Assembly (NCBI GenBank): GCA_964509765.1 | Contig: CAZDYI010000011.1 | Location: 1-64,000 of the forward strand | Source of the DNA: CAZDYI01 sp964509765 | GTDB lineage: Bacteria > Pseudomonadota > Gammaproteobacteria > Tethybacterales > Tethybacteraceae | Direction of reading: 5' to 3' | Length of the DNA: 64,000 bases | In this document: positions 35,231 through 45,193 of the stretch, one piece after another | Numbering within the stretch: the stretch's first letter is position 1 | Layout of the letters: the number at the start of each line of letters is the position of its first letter | Position numbers and translations under genes: made by a program | The notes under the pieces: generated by a model | Databases searched by the model: none | Seen by the model: the letters and a program-made list of their open reading frames with translations, nothing else | Told to the model about the DNA's origin: nothing

Positions 35231-36588
35231 ACAACGTGTTCGGATCCGGACAGGAGGAAAACCCGAAGGTGGCCGCGATGGTCACCGGCGGACAGTGGAA
35301 GCGGGGGATGCCGGAGGCCTTCGGCGACGTCAGCTTCGACTCGAGGATCATCGCCCAGGGCGAGGTCTTCGCAGCGCTCAAGGCAGCGCGCGACGGCCAC
35401 GACTTCGCCGGCGAGGCGACCGAGAGGGGCGCGTCGGCCCTGCTCGTCAGCCGCGAGGTCGACGTCTCGCTCCCGCAGCTGGTCGTCGCCGACACCTCGC
35501 GGGCGCTGCTCGACCTCGGACACTGGCGGCGCGCGTCCTACGGCGGCGAGCTCGTCATGGTCACCGGCAGCAACGGCAAGACCACGACCAAGGAGATGGT
35601 CAGCTCGGTCCTGCGGAGGTTCGCCGGCGACGATGCAGTGCTCGCGTCGGAGCACAGCTACAACAACCACATCGGCCTGCCGGTCGCGCTTTCGCGGCTC
35701 CGCCCGCGCCACGGCTTCGCGGTCGTCGAGGCCGGCATGAACAGGGCGGGCGAGATCGCCAGGCACACGCGGCTCGCGCAGCCGACCGCGGGAGTGATCA
35801 CCAACGCCGGCCGCGCCCACCTCGGGCACTTCAGGAGCGAGGAGGAGATCGCGCGCGCCAAGGGCGAGCTGATCACCCAGATCGCGACGGGCTCGCCGGT
35901 GGTCGTCAACGTCGACAACAAGTTCTTCCCGCTGTGGCGCTCGATGGGCACGCACACCGACCTGCACGGCTTCTCGCACTCCGGCGACCGGCACGCCTCG
36001 TGCCGGAGGGTGCCCGACCGCGACTTCTTGTTCTCGTTCACCGGGAGCAACATGCTCCACGAGCTGTGCATGCAGGTCCCCGGCCGGCACAACGAGGAGA
36101 ACGCTCTGGCCACCGCAACGGTCTGCTGGCTGCTCGGCGTCCCGGTCACGACGATCTGCGAGGGACTCGAGTCCTTCGCCGGCGTGCCCGGCCGCCAGGA
36201 GATCGTCCACGTCAAGGGCGGGATCCTGATCAACGACTCGTACAACGCATCGCCGGAGTCCTTCATGGAGGCGCTCGACGGCCTGCGCAGCAGGCCGGAG
36301 TCGCACAAGGTCCTGATCATGGGCGACATGCTCGAGCTCGGGCAGCACTCGGCCGACATGCACACCCAGGTCGTGCGCAAGGCGCAGGAGCTCGGCGTGC
36401 GCGAGATACTCGCCTTCGGCGAGCACAGCTCCGAGGCCGCGGCGGCCGCGGGCGGAAACGGCTTCGACAGCAAGGATGACCTCGTCGCCGAGGCGCGCAA
36501 GCTCCTAGACGGCAGCTGCGTGATGCTCATCAAGGGCTCGCGCGGCATGCACATGGAGGACGTCACCCGGGGGCTTTCGGGGAACTGA
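35227..36588 (+). CDS. murF: UDP-MurNAc-tripeptide:D-Ala-D-Ala ligase
   Basis: 453 residues from GTG. The Mur-ligase P-loop VTGSNGKTTTKEMV, NNHIGLPVALSRL, VVEAGMNRAGEIARHTRLAQP and INDSYNASPESFMEAL are MurF signatures. It adds D-Ala-D-Ala to the tripeptide precursor. It is coupled to murE by a 4-base overlap; mraY starts 4 bases after its stop. Confidence 0.95.
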   Translation: MNNVFGSGQEENPKVAAMVTGGQWKRGMPEAFGDVSFDSRIIAQGEVFAALKAARDGHDFAGEATERGASALLVSREVDVSLPQLVVADTSRALLDLGHWRRASYGGELVMVTGSNGKTTTKEMVSSVLRRFAGDDAVLASEHSYNNHIGLPVALSRLRPRHGFAVVEAGMNRAGEIARHTRLAQPTAGVITNAGRAHLGHFRSEEEIARAKGELITQIATGSPVVVNVDNKFFPLWRSMGTHTDLHGFSHSGDRHASCRRVPDRDFLFSFTGSNMLHELCMQVPGRHNEENALATATVCWLLGVPVTTICEGLESFAGVPGRQEIVHVKGGILINDSYNASPESFMEALDGLRSRPESHKVLIMGDMLELGQHSADMHTQVVRKAQELGVREILAFGEHSSEAAAAAGGNGFDSKDDLVAEARKLLDGSCVMLIKGSRGMHMEDVTRGLSGN

Positions 36589-36592
36589 GCGG

Positions 36593-37678
36593 ATGCTTTT
36601 CATGCTCGCCGAAAGGCTCACCGGAAGCTTCGGGTGGCTCAACCTGTTCACCTACGTCACCACCCGCTCGGTGTGCTCGGCGTTCACTGGCATGATCGTC
36701 GGCTTCCTCGTCTACCCGGGCTTCATCCGCTGGCAGCGCGAGGCCGCGGTCGGGCAGCACGTGCGCGACGACGGGCCCGCCAACCACCTCGCCAAGGCCG
36801 GCACGCCGACGATGGGCGGGGTCGTGATCCTGTTCGCGACGCTCTGCGCGACGATCCTGTGGGGCGACCTGTCGAACCTCACCCTCGTCGCGGTGATGAT
36901 CGCGCTCGCGCTGTTCGCCGCGATCGGCTTTCTGGACGACTGGCGCAAGTTCCGCCACGCGAACAGCAAGGGACTGTCGGCCGGCGCGAAGATCGCCCTG
37001 CAGACCGCGGCCGCGGCCGCGACGCTCGCGATGATGTGGACGCTCACCCCGGTCGGCGAGCAGGGCGGGATACTCGTCCCGTACTGGAAGGACCTGGTCC
37101 TGCCGCTCGGCGTCGTCGGCTTCTTCGCGCTCGGCCTGCTATGCATCGTCGGCTCGTCCAACGCCTTCAACCTCACCGACGGGCTCGACGGCCTCGCGAT
37201 CATGCCGGCGGTGATGATCTGCTCGGGACTCGGCGTTCTCGCGTACGTCGCCGGCCACAACGTCTTCGCCGACTACCTCGGCCTGCCGAGCATACCCGGC
37301 TCGCAGGAGCTCGTGATCTTCTGCGCGGCGCTCTGCGGGGCGGGACTCGGCTTCCTCTGGTACAACGCGGCCCCCGCGCAGGTGTTCATGGGCGACACAG
37401 GCTCTCTCGCGATCGGCGCCTCGCTCGCAGCGGTCGCGGTCGCGGTCCGCCAGGAGCTCGTCTTCGCGATCATGGCCGGGCTGTTCGTCCTCGAGGCCGC
37501 GTCGGTGATCCTGCAGGTCGGCTCGTTCAAGCTCACCGGCCGGAGGATCTTCCGCATGGCGCCGCTCCACCACCACTTCGAGGAGAAGGGCTGGCCGGAG
37601 AACATCGTCGTCGTGCGCTTCTGGATCATCACCATCGTTCTCGTGCTCATCGGCCTGTCGTCGATGAAGATAAGGTGA
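36593..37678 (+). CDS. mraY: Phospho-MurNAc-pentapeptide translocase
   Basis: 361 residues with ten membrane segments. Key motifs: KAGTPTMGGVVIL, FLDDWRKFRHANSKGLSA (aspartate pair), SSNAFNLTDGLDGLA, NAAPAQVFMGDTGSLAIG and the HHHFEEKGW C-terminal loop. It transfers phospho-MurNAc-pentapeptide to undecaprenyl phosphate, making lipid I at the inner membrane. Confidence 0.97.
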   Translation: MLFMLAERLTGSFGWLNLFTYVTTRSVCSAFTGMIVGFLVYPGFIRWQREAAVGQHVRDDGPANHLAKAGTPTMGGVVILFATLCATILWGDLSNLTLVAVMIALALFAAIGFLDDWRKFRHANSKGLSAGAKIALQTAAAAATLAMMWTLTPVGEQGGILVPYWKDLVLPLGVVGFFALGLLCIVGSSNAFNLTDGLDGLAIMPAVMICSGLGVLAYVAGHNVFADYLGLPSIPGSQELVIFCAALCGAGLGFLWYNAAPAQVFMGDTGSLAIGASLAAVAVAVRQELVFAIMAGLFVLEAASVILQVGSFKLTGRRIFRMAPLHHHFEEKGWPENIVVVRFWIITIVLVLIGLSSMKIR

Positions 37679-39063
37679 GCGACCGGGTGCTGGTCCTCGG
37701 GCTCGGCCTGACCGGGCTGTCGCTGGTCCGTCACTTCTCAAGGTGCGGGTGCGAGGTCGAGGTCGCCGACGAGCGCGACTCGCCGCCGCAGGCTGCGGCG
37801 CTGTCCGCGGAGTTCCCGGGCGTCAGGCTTCGCCGGGTCGACGGCTACGCAGAGCTTGCGGGCGAGGCGGACTCGTTCGGCACGGTCGCCGTCTCGCCGG
37901 GCATACCGCCGTCCGCCCTTCCGCAGGGGCTGGCCGACAGGGCCGTCGGCGACCTCGATTGCTTCCTCGACTCCTACCGCGCGCGGTGGCCGACGGACGA
38001 CAGGCGCCCGACCCTCATCGCGGTTACCGGGACCAACGGCAAGAGCACCTGCGCTGCGCTTGCGGCGGGCATGCTCGGCGCCGCCGGCGAGAGCGCCGAG
38101 GCGGTGGGCAACATCGGCGTGCCGCTCCTCGACGCGATGGGCAGGTGGGAGGAGGACGGGGGGCCGCGGCATGTGGTCGCGGAGCTGTCGAGCTTCCAGC
38201 TCGCGCGGCTTTCGCGCCCGCTCGGCGCCGACGTCGCGTGCCTGCTCAACCTGACTCCCGACCACCTCGACTGGCACGGAAGCGAGGAGGCCTACGGCGG
38301 GGCGAAGGCCAGGGTCTTCGACGGCGCCGCGGTCGGCATCGTCGACGCGACCGACGGGTCCTGCCGCGCGCTCGCTGCCGCGGCCGCGACGATCTGCAGC
38401 TTCGGCCCGGACCAGCGCGGCGAGGGGCGCTGGTGCACAGACGGCGACTCGGTCGAGCTCGTCGGAAGCGACGGCGCGTCCGTCGCGGCCGGAACGCTGC
38501 TCGCCTCCGGCATCGTTCCCGCAACCGCGTGCGCCGCGCTTTGCATTGCGGGATGCGCGACGGGCTGGCGCGACTGCGAGGGCGACCTTCGGTGGCTCGT
38601 GGGGACGGAAGGCCTTCCGCACAGGTTCGAGACGGTGTCCGAGGTGTCGGGCGTCAGGTACGTGAACGACTCCAAGTCGACCAACGAGGCGGCCGCGCGC
38701 GCGGCGCTCGCGGCGGTTGGCGGGAAGTGCGTGCTGATAGCGGGCGGCGAGGGCAAGGGCCAGAGCTTCCGCAGGCTCGCTGAGGCCGCGGCGGGAAAGG
38801 CCGCGGTTGCCGTGCTCATCGGGGCGGACGCTGAAGCGATGCGGGCCGAGCTCGAGGGCGAGGGCGTTCCGTGCAGGAGCGCTGGCGGAATGGACGAGGC
38901 GGTGGCCCTTGCGGCCGAGCAGGCGGACAGGCTCGGGGCGGACACGGTCCTGCTCTCGCCGGCGTGCGCGAGCCAGGACGGCTACGCCGACTTCGCCGAG
39001 CGCGGCGACGCGTTCAGGAAGTCCGTCGCGGGACTCGAGGAGCGGGAACGTGTCCGCGCCTAG
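37675..39063 (+). CDS. murD: UDP-MurNAc-L-Ala:D-Glu ligase
   Basis: 462 residues from the GTG overlapping mraY by 4 bases. VLGLGLTGLSLVRHF Rossmann start, P-loop VTGTNGKSTCAAL, VAELSSFQL, LNLTPDHLDWHGS and YVNDSKSTNEAAARAAL, with SPACASQDGYADFAERGDAF near the end, define MurD. It adds D-glutamate to the precursor. It overlaps ftsW by 14 bases. Confidence 0.95.
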   Translation: MSDRVLVLGLGLTGLSLVRHFSRCGCEVEVADERDSPPQAAALSAEFPGVRLRRVDGYAELAGEADSFGTVAVSPGIPPSALPQGLADRAVGDLDCFLDSYRARWPTDDRRPTLIAVTGTNGKSTCAALAAGMLGAAGESAEAVGNIGVPLLDAMGRWEEDGGPRHVVAELSSFQLARLSRPLGADVACLLNLTPDHLDWHGSEEAYGGAKARVFDGAAVGIVDATDGSCRALAAAAATICSFGPDQRGEGRWCTDGDSVELVGSDGASVAAGTLLASGIVPATACAALCIAGCATGWRDCEGDLRWLVGTEGLPHRFETVSEVSGVRYVNDSKSTNEAAARAALAAVGGKCVLIAGGEGKGQSFRRLAEAAAGKAAVAVLIGADAEAMRAELEGEGVPCRSAGGMDEAVALAAEQADRLGADTVLLSPACASQDGYADFAERGDAFRKSVAGLEERERVRA

Positions 39064-40237
39064 GTTCCGCGTTAGGCTCCAGGTCCTGCGCGGCGACGTC
39101 GCGCGGGTAGACCGGGTGCTGCTTACCGCGACCGGCGCCTTGCTTACGATCGGCTTCATCGCGGTGTTCTCGTCGACGATCACCCACGACGGCGGGCAGG
39201 GCGCGTACGTCTTCCTCGCCAAGCAGATGGTCCACGCCGCGATCGGCGTCGCCGCCGGCGTCGCGGTGTGGATGTTCCTGCCGATGCGGCAGCTGCGCGA
39301 CCGCTCGGCGCTCGTCGCCGGAGTCGCTGTGGCTTCGCTGCTGTTCGTCCACCTGCCGTTCCTCGGCGTCGCGACCGATCTCGGCGCGGCGCGCTGGATC
39401 GACCTCGGCGTGATGACCGTCCAGCCGGTCGAGATCGCGAAGATCGCCGTGATCGTCTACGTCTGCGCGTACTGTGCGGCCAACCGCGAGAACCTCGGGA
39501 CGCTGGGGGGATTCCTGCGCCCGCTCGGGATGGTTCTCGCCGCGGACCTGTTCCTGATGACGCAGCCGGACTTCGGCTCGGTCGTCCTGCTCACCTTCCT
39601 CGCCCTGGCCGCGATGTTCATCGCCGGCGCCGGGCTCGTCTACTTCGCAGTCGCCGCAGGCTCGCTCGCGGCGCTTGCGGGTCTCGCCGCGGTCGCGGCG
39701 CCCTACAGGATGCAGAGGCTGCTCGCGTTCTCGGACCCGTTCGCCGACCCGCTCGGCTCGGGCTACCACCAGACGCACTCGCTGATGGCGATCGGCAGGG
39801 GAGGGTGGACCGGAAGCGGGCTCGGCCAGAGCGTCGAAAAGTGGGCGCACCTGCCCGAGGCGCACACTGACTTCATCGTCTCGGTGATCGCGGAGGAGAC
39901 CGGCATGATCGGCTTCATCGTCGTCCTCGCGCTCTACGGGCTGATCATGCACCGCGCCTTCGACATCGCAGGCCACGCGGAGCGGTGCGGGAAGATGTTC
40001 GAGGCGCTGCTTGCGCGGTCGATCGGATTGCTGCTGGTCGTGCAGTGCTTCATCAACGTCGGCGGCAACCTGTCACTGCTTCCGGTAAAGGGCCTGACGC
40101 TGCCGCTGATCTCGTACGGCGGGTCGAGCCTCGTCGCCTGGCTGGTCACCATCGCGCTCCTGCAGGTGATCGCCGCGGACACCGAGATGCTCGAGGAGCG
40201 GATACTCGACCGCGAGCGGGGGACGGCAGCGGCGTGA
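39050..40237 (+). CDS. ftsW: Septal peptidoglycan polymerase FtsW
   Basis: 395 residues from GTG 39050, the start that keeps the SEDS family N-terminus without running into murD. About ten membrane helices. SEDS motifs QPVEIAKIAVIVYV, TQPDFGSVVLL, GSGYHQTHSLMAIGRGGWTGSGLG, LPEAHTDFIVSVIAEETG and LPLISYGGSSLVAWL are all present. It polymerises septal glycan with FtsI. Confidence 0.94.
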   Translation: MSAPRFRVRLQVLRGDVARVDRVLLTATGALLTIGFIAVFSSTITHDGGQGAYVFLAKQMVHAAIGVAAGVAVWMFLPMRQLRDRSALVAGVAVASLLFVHLPFLGVATDLGAARWIDLGVMTVQPVEIAKIAVIVYVCAYCAANRENLGTLGGFLRPLGMVLAADLFLMTQPDFGSVVLLTFLALAAMFIAGAGLVYFAVAAGSLAALAGLAAVAAPYRMQRLLAFSDPFADPLGSGYHQTHSLMAIGRGGWTGSGLGQSVEKWAHLPEAHTDFIVSVIAEETGMIGFIVVLALYGLIMHRAFDIAGHAERCGKMFEALLARSIGLLLVVQCFINVGGNLSLLPVKGLTLPLISYGGSSLVAWLVTIALLQVIAADTEMLEERILDRERGTAAA

Positions 40238-41304
40238 GCGCCGGCGTGGTCATCTGCGGAGGGGGGACCGGCGGGCACATCAACCCCGGCCTGGCCGTCG
40301 CCGCCGAGCTTCGGGAGATGGGGATCGCGGTCGACTGGCTCGGAACCAAGGGCGGGATGGAGGAGCGGCTCGTCCCCGAGGCGGGGCTACCCCTGCACAC
40401 CGTGCGCTTTTCCGCGCCGAGGGGAGGGCTTGCCGGGCTCGCGGCCTGCCTTGCGCGCCTCGTGCCCGCGGCGCTGGCCGCAAGGAAGGTGCTGCGCGGG
40501 CTGGACGCGCGCGTCGTGCTCGGCATGGGCGGCTACCCGTCCCTGCCAGGGGTGTTCGCGGCGCTCGGCGGGCTCGCGCGGCGGCTCGTCCACGAGCAGA
40601 ACGTCGTCCCGGGCCTGGCCAACCGACTGCTCGCGCCGCTCGCGCACGGCGTGCTGACGAGCCATCCCGGGACGCTGTCCAAGCACGGACCGCAGCTGAC
40701 GGGCAACCCGATCGGCAGCCGCTTCGCCGGGATTCCGGAACCCGCCGAGCGCTTCAGGTGCAGGGAAGGCAGGCTGCGACTCCTTGTGATCGGCGGCAGC
40801 CAGGGCGCGAGGGCGCTCAACGAAGGCGTTCCGAACGCGCTGAAGGGATCGGACGCCTGGAGCGTCGAGCATGCATCCGGCGAGTCGTCCGTCGAGTCGA
40901 CGCGCGGCGCGTACGAAACCGCAGGGGTTCCGCACGAGGTCGGAGCGTACTTCGGCGACGTTGACAAGAGGATGGCGGACGCCGACCTCGTCGTCTGCAG
41001 GGCGGGGGCAGCGACGGTCGCCGAGATCGCGTGCGTGGGAGCGGCGTCGATCCTGGTTCCGTACCCGCACGCGCGCTCGCACCAGCGGCAGAACGCCGCT
41101 GCGCTCGTAAGCGCGGGCGCGGCGCTCGAGCTCGACGACTCCGATGCTGCCGACGGCAAGGCGCTCGCGCGGATGCTTGCGGACCTGGCGGACCGCGGCC
41201 GGCTGCTCGGGATGGCGCAAAAGGCAAGGGAAGGCGCGCGCCCGGACGCGGCGCGCGAGGTCGCGCTCGCCTGCGAGCGGGAGATGGAGAAGGGCGGTGT
41301 ATAA
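40234..41304 (+). CDS. murG: UDP-GlcNAc:lipid I N-acetylglucosaminyltransferase
   Basis: 356 residues from the GTG overlapping ftsW by 4 bases. GT28 layout: CGGGTGGHINPGLAVAAEL, GMGGYPSLPGVFAA, HEQNVVPGLANRLL, TGNPIGSRF, LLVIGGSQGARALN and RAGAATVAEIACVG. It makes lipid II on the cytoplasmic face of the membrane. It overlaps murC by 8 bases. Confidence 0.95.
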   Translation: MSAGVVICGGGTGGHINPGLAVAAELREMGIAVDWLGTKGGMEERLVPEAGLPLHTVRFSAPRGGLAGLAACLARLVPAALAARKVLRGLDARVVLGMGGYPSLPGVFAALGGLARRLVHEQNVVPGLANRLLAPLAHGVLTSHPGTLSKHGPQLTGNPIGSRFAGIPEPAERFRCREGRLRLLVIGGSQGARALNEGVPNALKGSDAWSVEHASGESSVESTRGAYETAGVPHEVGAYFGDVDKRMADADLVVCRAGAATVAEIACVGAASILVPYPHARSHQRQNAAALVSAGAALELDDSDAADGKALARMLADLADRGRLLGMAQKAREGARPDAAREVALACEREMEKGGV

Positions 41305-42682
41305 GATCAAGCGCCTGCACTTCATCGGCATCGGCGGCGCCGGGATGTCCGGGATAGCTGAGGTCCTCCACAACCTCGGCTACGAGGTAAGCGGATCCGA
41401 CATCAGCGAGAGCGACGCGACGCGCTCTCTCGCGAAGACCGGGATCAAGCTGCGGATCGGCCACGACGCCGGAAACGTAAACGGCGCGGACGCCGTGATC
41501 GTCTCGTCGGCCATACCCGCCGAGAACCCCGAGCTGATCGCCGCGCGCAAGCAGAACCTGCCGGTCGTGCCGCGCGCGACGATGCTCAACGAGCTGCTGC
41601 GGCTGCGGCAGGGCATCGCGGTCGCGGGCAGCCACGGCAAGACGACGATCACGAGCATGATCGCAAGCGTCCTCCACGAGGGCGACCTCGACCCGACGTA
41701 CGTCGTCGGCGGGCTCGTGCGCAGGTTCGGCGCGAGCGCGGGGCTGGGCACCGGCAAGTTCATCGTCGTCGAGACCGACGAGTCCGACGGGTCGTTCCTG
41801 CACCTCTCGCCGGTGATTGCGGTCGCGTCGAACATCGACGCCGACCACCTGCAGACCTACGACGACGACCTGCGCAGCCTCAAGCGCGCCTTCATCGACT
41901 TCTTCGAGAACCTGCCGTTCTACGGCGTAGCGGTCCTGTGCCACGACGACGACGAGCTGCGCGATGTCGGCGCGCTGATCTCCAAGCGGACGATCAGCTA
42001 CGGCGTCCGCGACCCGGAGGCGGACTTCCACGGATACGACATCCGCGTCGGGCCCACCCACACCGAGTTCTCACTCAAGGCGCCGTACGGAACCGACAAG
42101 GTCCGCCTCAAGGCGATCGGCGAGCACAACGTGTCGAACTGCCTGTCGGCGTTCGCCGTCGCGCACGAGATCGGCATGGACGCGGACGACGTCAAGACCG
42201 CGCTCGAGAACTTCGCGGGAGTCGGCAGGAGGCTCGAGACCCACGGCAAGGTGCGCGTCGGCGACGAGGAGGTGCTGCTCGTCGACGACTACGGCCACCA
42301 CCCGACCGAGATCGCCGCGTCGCTCGCCGCGATCCGCGCGGCGTACCCGCAGCGGCGGCTGGTGCTCGTGTTCCAGCCGCACCGCTACTCGCGGACCCGC
42401 GACCACCAGGAGGGGCTCGCGGACGCGCTGTCGACCGCCGACCTGCTCGTGCTCACCGAGATCCACGCTGCCGGCGAGCGCCCGATCGAGAGCGTTTCCG
42501 GCGAGGCGCTCGCGCACGCGGTGCGCCTGCGCGGGCGCGAGGACGCGATCTTCGTTTCCGACCTCGGCGAGATAGCCGACCGCCTCGCGACGGTAGTGCG
42601 CGAGGACGACGTAGTCGTGACCATGGGCGCCGGCTCGATCGGCAGCCTGCCTGCGCTGCTCAAGGGGGAGATGCCGTCGTGA
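41297..42682 (+). CDS. murC: UDP-MurNAc:L-alanine ligase
   Basis: 461 residues from GTG 41297, giving the family start VYKIKRLHFIGIGGAGMSGIA. P-loop AGSHGKTTITSMIA, ETDESDGSFL, IDADHLQTYD, DDYGHHPTEIAASL and FQPHRYSRTRD are the MurC set. First amino acid addition to UDP-MurNAc. It overlaps murG by 8 bases and touches murB. Confidence 0.96.
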   Translation: MYKIKRLHFIGIGGAGMSGIAEVLHNLGYEVSGSDISESDATRSLAKTGIKLRIGHDAGNVNGADAVIVSSAIPAENPELIAARKQNLPVVPRATMLNELLRLRQGIAVAGSHGKTTITSMIASVLHEGDLDPTYVVGGLVRRFGASAGLGTGKFIVVETDESDGSFLHLSPVIAVASNIDADHLQTYDDDLRSLKRAFIDFFENLPFYGVAVLCHDDDELRDVGALISKRTISYGVRDPEADFHGYDIRVGPTHTEFSLKAPYGTDKVRLKAIGEHNVSNCLSAFAVAHEIGMDADDVKTALENFAGVGRRLETHGKVRVGDEEVLLVDDYGHHPTEIAASLAAIRAAYPQRRLVLVFQPHRYSRTRDHQEGLADALSTADLLVLTEIHAAGERPIESVSGEALAHAVRLRGREDAIFVSDLGEIADRLATVVREDDVVVTMGAGSIGSLPALLKGEMPS

Positions 42683-43578
42683 TGCCCGCGCGAAGCGACA
42701 CCCCGCGCGGCAGGACCGTGACCTGCGCGCCGATGTCACGGTACAACTCGTGGCGCGCGGGCGGAAGCGCTGAGACCCTGTTCTTCCCGGAGGACGTAGA
42801 CGACCTCGCGCTGTACCTATCGGGGATCGGCGAGGGCGAGGACGTCATGTTCGTCGGCCTCGGGTCGAACCTGCTCGTGCGCGACGGCGGCATCGGGGGG
42901 ACAGTCGTGCGCACCGCGCCGGGGCTGTGCGCCCTGGAGGACGCAGGCAACGGAACCGTGCGCGCAGAGGCCGGCGTCGCGATGCCCAAGCTCGCGCGCT
43001 TCGCGGCCAAGTGCGGCCTCGGGGGCGCGGGCTTCATGGCCGGCGTGCCGGGAACGGTCGGCGGGGCCCTCGCGATGAACGCGGGCTGCTTCGGCTCGGA
43101 GACCTGGGAGTTCGTGCGCAAGGTCGCCGTCGCGGAGCCGTCCGGAGCCGTGCGCGAGCTGGTCGCGGAGGAATTCGAAATCGGATACCGAACGGTGAGG
43201 CACGCAGGGTTCGCCCCTCTGTGGTTCGTCGCTGCCGAGTTCTCCTTCCCGCGCAGGAAGGAGGGCGAAAACGAGGCCGACCGCGAGGTCATGAGAAGGC
43301 GCGACGAGACCCAGCCGATCGGGACGGCGAACTCGGGGTCGGTGTTCAAGAACCCGCCGGGGGACTCCGCCGGAAGGCTGATCGAGGCGGCCGGGCTTTC
43401 GGGAAAACAGGTTGGAAACGCAATGGTTTCCGAAAAGCACTGCAACTTCATAGTCAACACCGGCGGGGCGACCGCGGCGGACATAGAGGACCTCATCGAT
43501 GAGGTTCGCGAAAAGACGAAAAGGCACAGCGGCGTCGGGCTCGAGCTTGAGGTGCGCATCGTCGGGGAGAGGGCGTGA
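42682..43578 (+). CDS. murB: UDP-N-acetylenolpyruvoylglucosamine reductase
   Basis: 298 residues from ATG 42682 (a GTG one codon earlier is equally possible). FAD-binding NSWRAGGSAETLFFPED, GLGSNLLVRDGGIGG and GFMAGVPGTVGGALAMNAG; catalytic-site segments GTANSGSVFKNPPGDSAGRLIE and SEKHCNFIVNTGGATAADI. It is a type with a YRTVRH insertion. It reduces UDP-GlcNAc-enolpyruvate to UDP-MurNAc. Its place between murC and ddl is seen in only some proteobacteria. It overlaps ddl by 4 bases. Confidence 0.95.
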   Translation: MPARSDTPRGRTVTCAPMSRYNSWRAGGSAETLFFPEDVDDLALYLSGIGEGEDVMFVGLGSNLLVRDGGIGGTVVRTAPGLCALEDAGNGTVRAEAGVAMPKLARFAAKCGLGGAGFMAGVPGTVGGALAMNAGCFGSETWEFVRKVAVAEPSGAVRELVAEEFEIGYRTVRHAGFAPLWFVAAEFSFPRRKEGENEADREVMRRRDETQPIGTANSGSVFKNPPGDSAGRLIEAAGLSGKQVGNAMVSEKHCNFIVNTGGATAADIEDLIDEVREKTKRHSGVGLELEVRIVGERA

Positions 43579-44489
43579 GCAAGGACTTCGGCAAGGTCGC
43601 ACTGCTGCAGGGCGGGACCTCGCCCGAGCGCGACATCTCGCTGCTGTCGGCGAAGATGGTCGGCGAGGCACTCGACTCAATCTGCGAGGAGGTCGTGCGC
43701 TTCGACACGAAGGAGCGGCCCGTGTGGGAGCTCGCCGACATGAAGGTCGACGCGGCCTTCAACATCCTCCACGGCGGCGAGGGCGAGAACGGCGTCGTCC
43801 AGGCGGCGCTCGAGCTCATGAAGGTCCCGTACACCGGCTCGCGGCACCTCGCCTGCGCGCTCGCGCTCGACAAGGACCTCTGCAAGACGCTCTGGCTCCA
43901 CGAGGCGCTCGCGACGCCGATGTGGACCGTCGCGACCGACTCCGACGAGCGGACGGTCGACCGGATCCACCTCGAGCTCGGCCGCGACCTGTTCGTCAAG
44001 CCGAACAACGGCGGGTCGAGCATCGCCACCCGCAGGGTGTCCGGGCGCGACGACCTCGCCGAGGCGATCGACCAGGTCGTCGACGCCGAGGGCGACCGCG
44101 CGCTCGTCGAGCAGAGCGTCGACGGGGTGGAGATCACCTACGCGATCGTCGGCGACGAGATCCTGCCGGGGATCAGGATCGAGGTCGAGAGCGGCTTCTA
44201 CGACTACGACGCGAAGTACGTCCTCGACACGACCGAGCTCATCTGCCCCCCGCAGCTCACGGGCGACCTCGACGAGGCAGCGAGGAGCCTTTCGCTCGAG
44301 GCCTTCAGGGCCCTCGGCTGCGAGGGCTGGGGCAGGGTGGACCTCATGGCGAGCGGCCGCGAGGTGTTCCTGCTCGAGGTCAACACCATACCCGGGATGA
44401 CCGACCACTCCCTGGTCCCGCGCGCCGCGCGCGAGATGGGCTGGGACATGCCCGGGCTCTGCGGGCGGATACTGGGGCTCGCGCGGTGA
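43575..44489 (+). CDS. ddl: D-alanine:D-alanine ligase
   Basis: 304-residue ATP-grasp enzyme from GTG. GGTSPERDISLLSA, FNILHGGEGENGVVQAALEL, VPYTGS, FVKPNNGGSSIATRRV and the ending EVNTIPGMTDHSLVPRAA are typical of DdlB. It supplies D-Ala-D-Ala to MurF. It is coupled to murB and ftsQ by 4-base overlaps. Confidence 0.95.
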   Translation: MSKDFGKVALLQGGTSPERDISLLSAKMVGEALDSICEEVVRFDTKERPVWELADMKVDAAFNILHGGEGENGVVQAALELMKVPYTGSRHLACALALDKDLCKTLWLHEALATPMWTVATDSDERTVDRIHLELGRDLFVKPNNGGSSIATRRVSGRDDLAEAIDQVVDAEGDRALVEQSVDGVEITYAIVGDEILPGIRIEVESGFYDYDAKYVLDTTELICPPQLTGDLDEAARSLSLEAFRALGCEGWGRVDLMASGREVFLLEVNTIPGMTDHSLVPRAAREMGWDMPGLCGRILGLAR

Positions 44490-45193
44490 CGGAACCGGGG
44501 CTGGCGCTCAAGAGGATTGCGGCGCTCGCGCTGGCGCTCGCAGGGCTGGCGGTGTACGCCTTCGCCGGGCCCGTGTTCCACCTGCAGCGGGTGGACGTCA
44601 CCGGAGACAGCTGGGCCGTGACCGAGGCCGACGTGCGCGCAGGGCTTTCCGAGAGCGGCAGGATGTCGCTGCTCACCGGCGACTTCGGCAGGCTCGCGGA
44701 GGAGGTGACCGGACTCGCGCTCGTGCGCTCAGCCTCAGTTAGCATGGACCTGCCCGACGCACTGCTCCTCGAAGTCAAGGCGCGCGAGCCGTACGCCCGC
44801 GCGGCCGACGGCGGGCTCGTCGACAGCAACGGCGAGTGGTACGGCCACGAGAGCGACCTCGAGCTGCCGATCTTCTCGATGCCGCCCGCGCTGATGCCCG
44901 AGGCGGTCGCCTTCCACGCCGACGCGGCCGCCATGCTTGACGGCAGCGGGCTCGCGATCACGCAGCTCCACCACGGCTGGGACGGCTGGCGGGTCTTCCT
45001 CGGCAACGGCTGGGTCGTCCTGCTCGGCGAGAACAAGAAGCGCGAGCGCCTCGGGCGCTTCGCAAGCGCGCTCGCGGACCTCCGCGGCGTCCTGCTCGCT
45101 GAGCGGGGCCTGAGGTTCGACATGCGTTATCCCCACGGCCTGGCCATAGCCGGCTGGGCCGCACGCGAAACAACAGGAGAGGAAGATGGATAG
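44486..45193 (+). CDS. ftsQ: Cell division protein FtsQ
   Basis: 235 residues from the GTG overlapping ddl. One membrane helix (IAALALALAGLAVYAFAG), then a POTRA domain starting FHLQRVDVTGDSWAVTEADVRAGL and the FtsQ domain with VKAREPYARAADGGLVDSNGEWY. It is the periplasmic hub of the FtsQLB complex. It overlaps ftsA by 8 bases. Confidence 0.92.
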   Translation: MTEPGLALKRIAALALALAGLAVYAFAGPVFHLQRVDVTGDSWAVTEADVRAGLSESGRMSLLTGDFGRLAEEVTGLALVRSASVSMDLPDALLLEVKAREPYARAADGGLVDSNGEWYGHESDLELPIFSMPPALMPEAVAFHADAAAMLDGSGLAITQLHHGWDGWRVFLGNGWVVLLGENKKRERLGRFASALADLRGVLLAERGLRFDMRYPHGLAIAGWAARETTGEEDG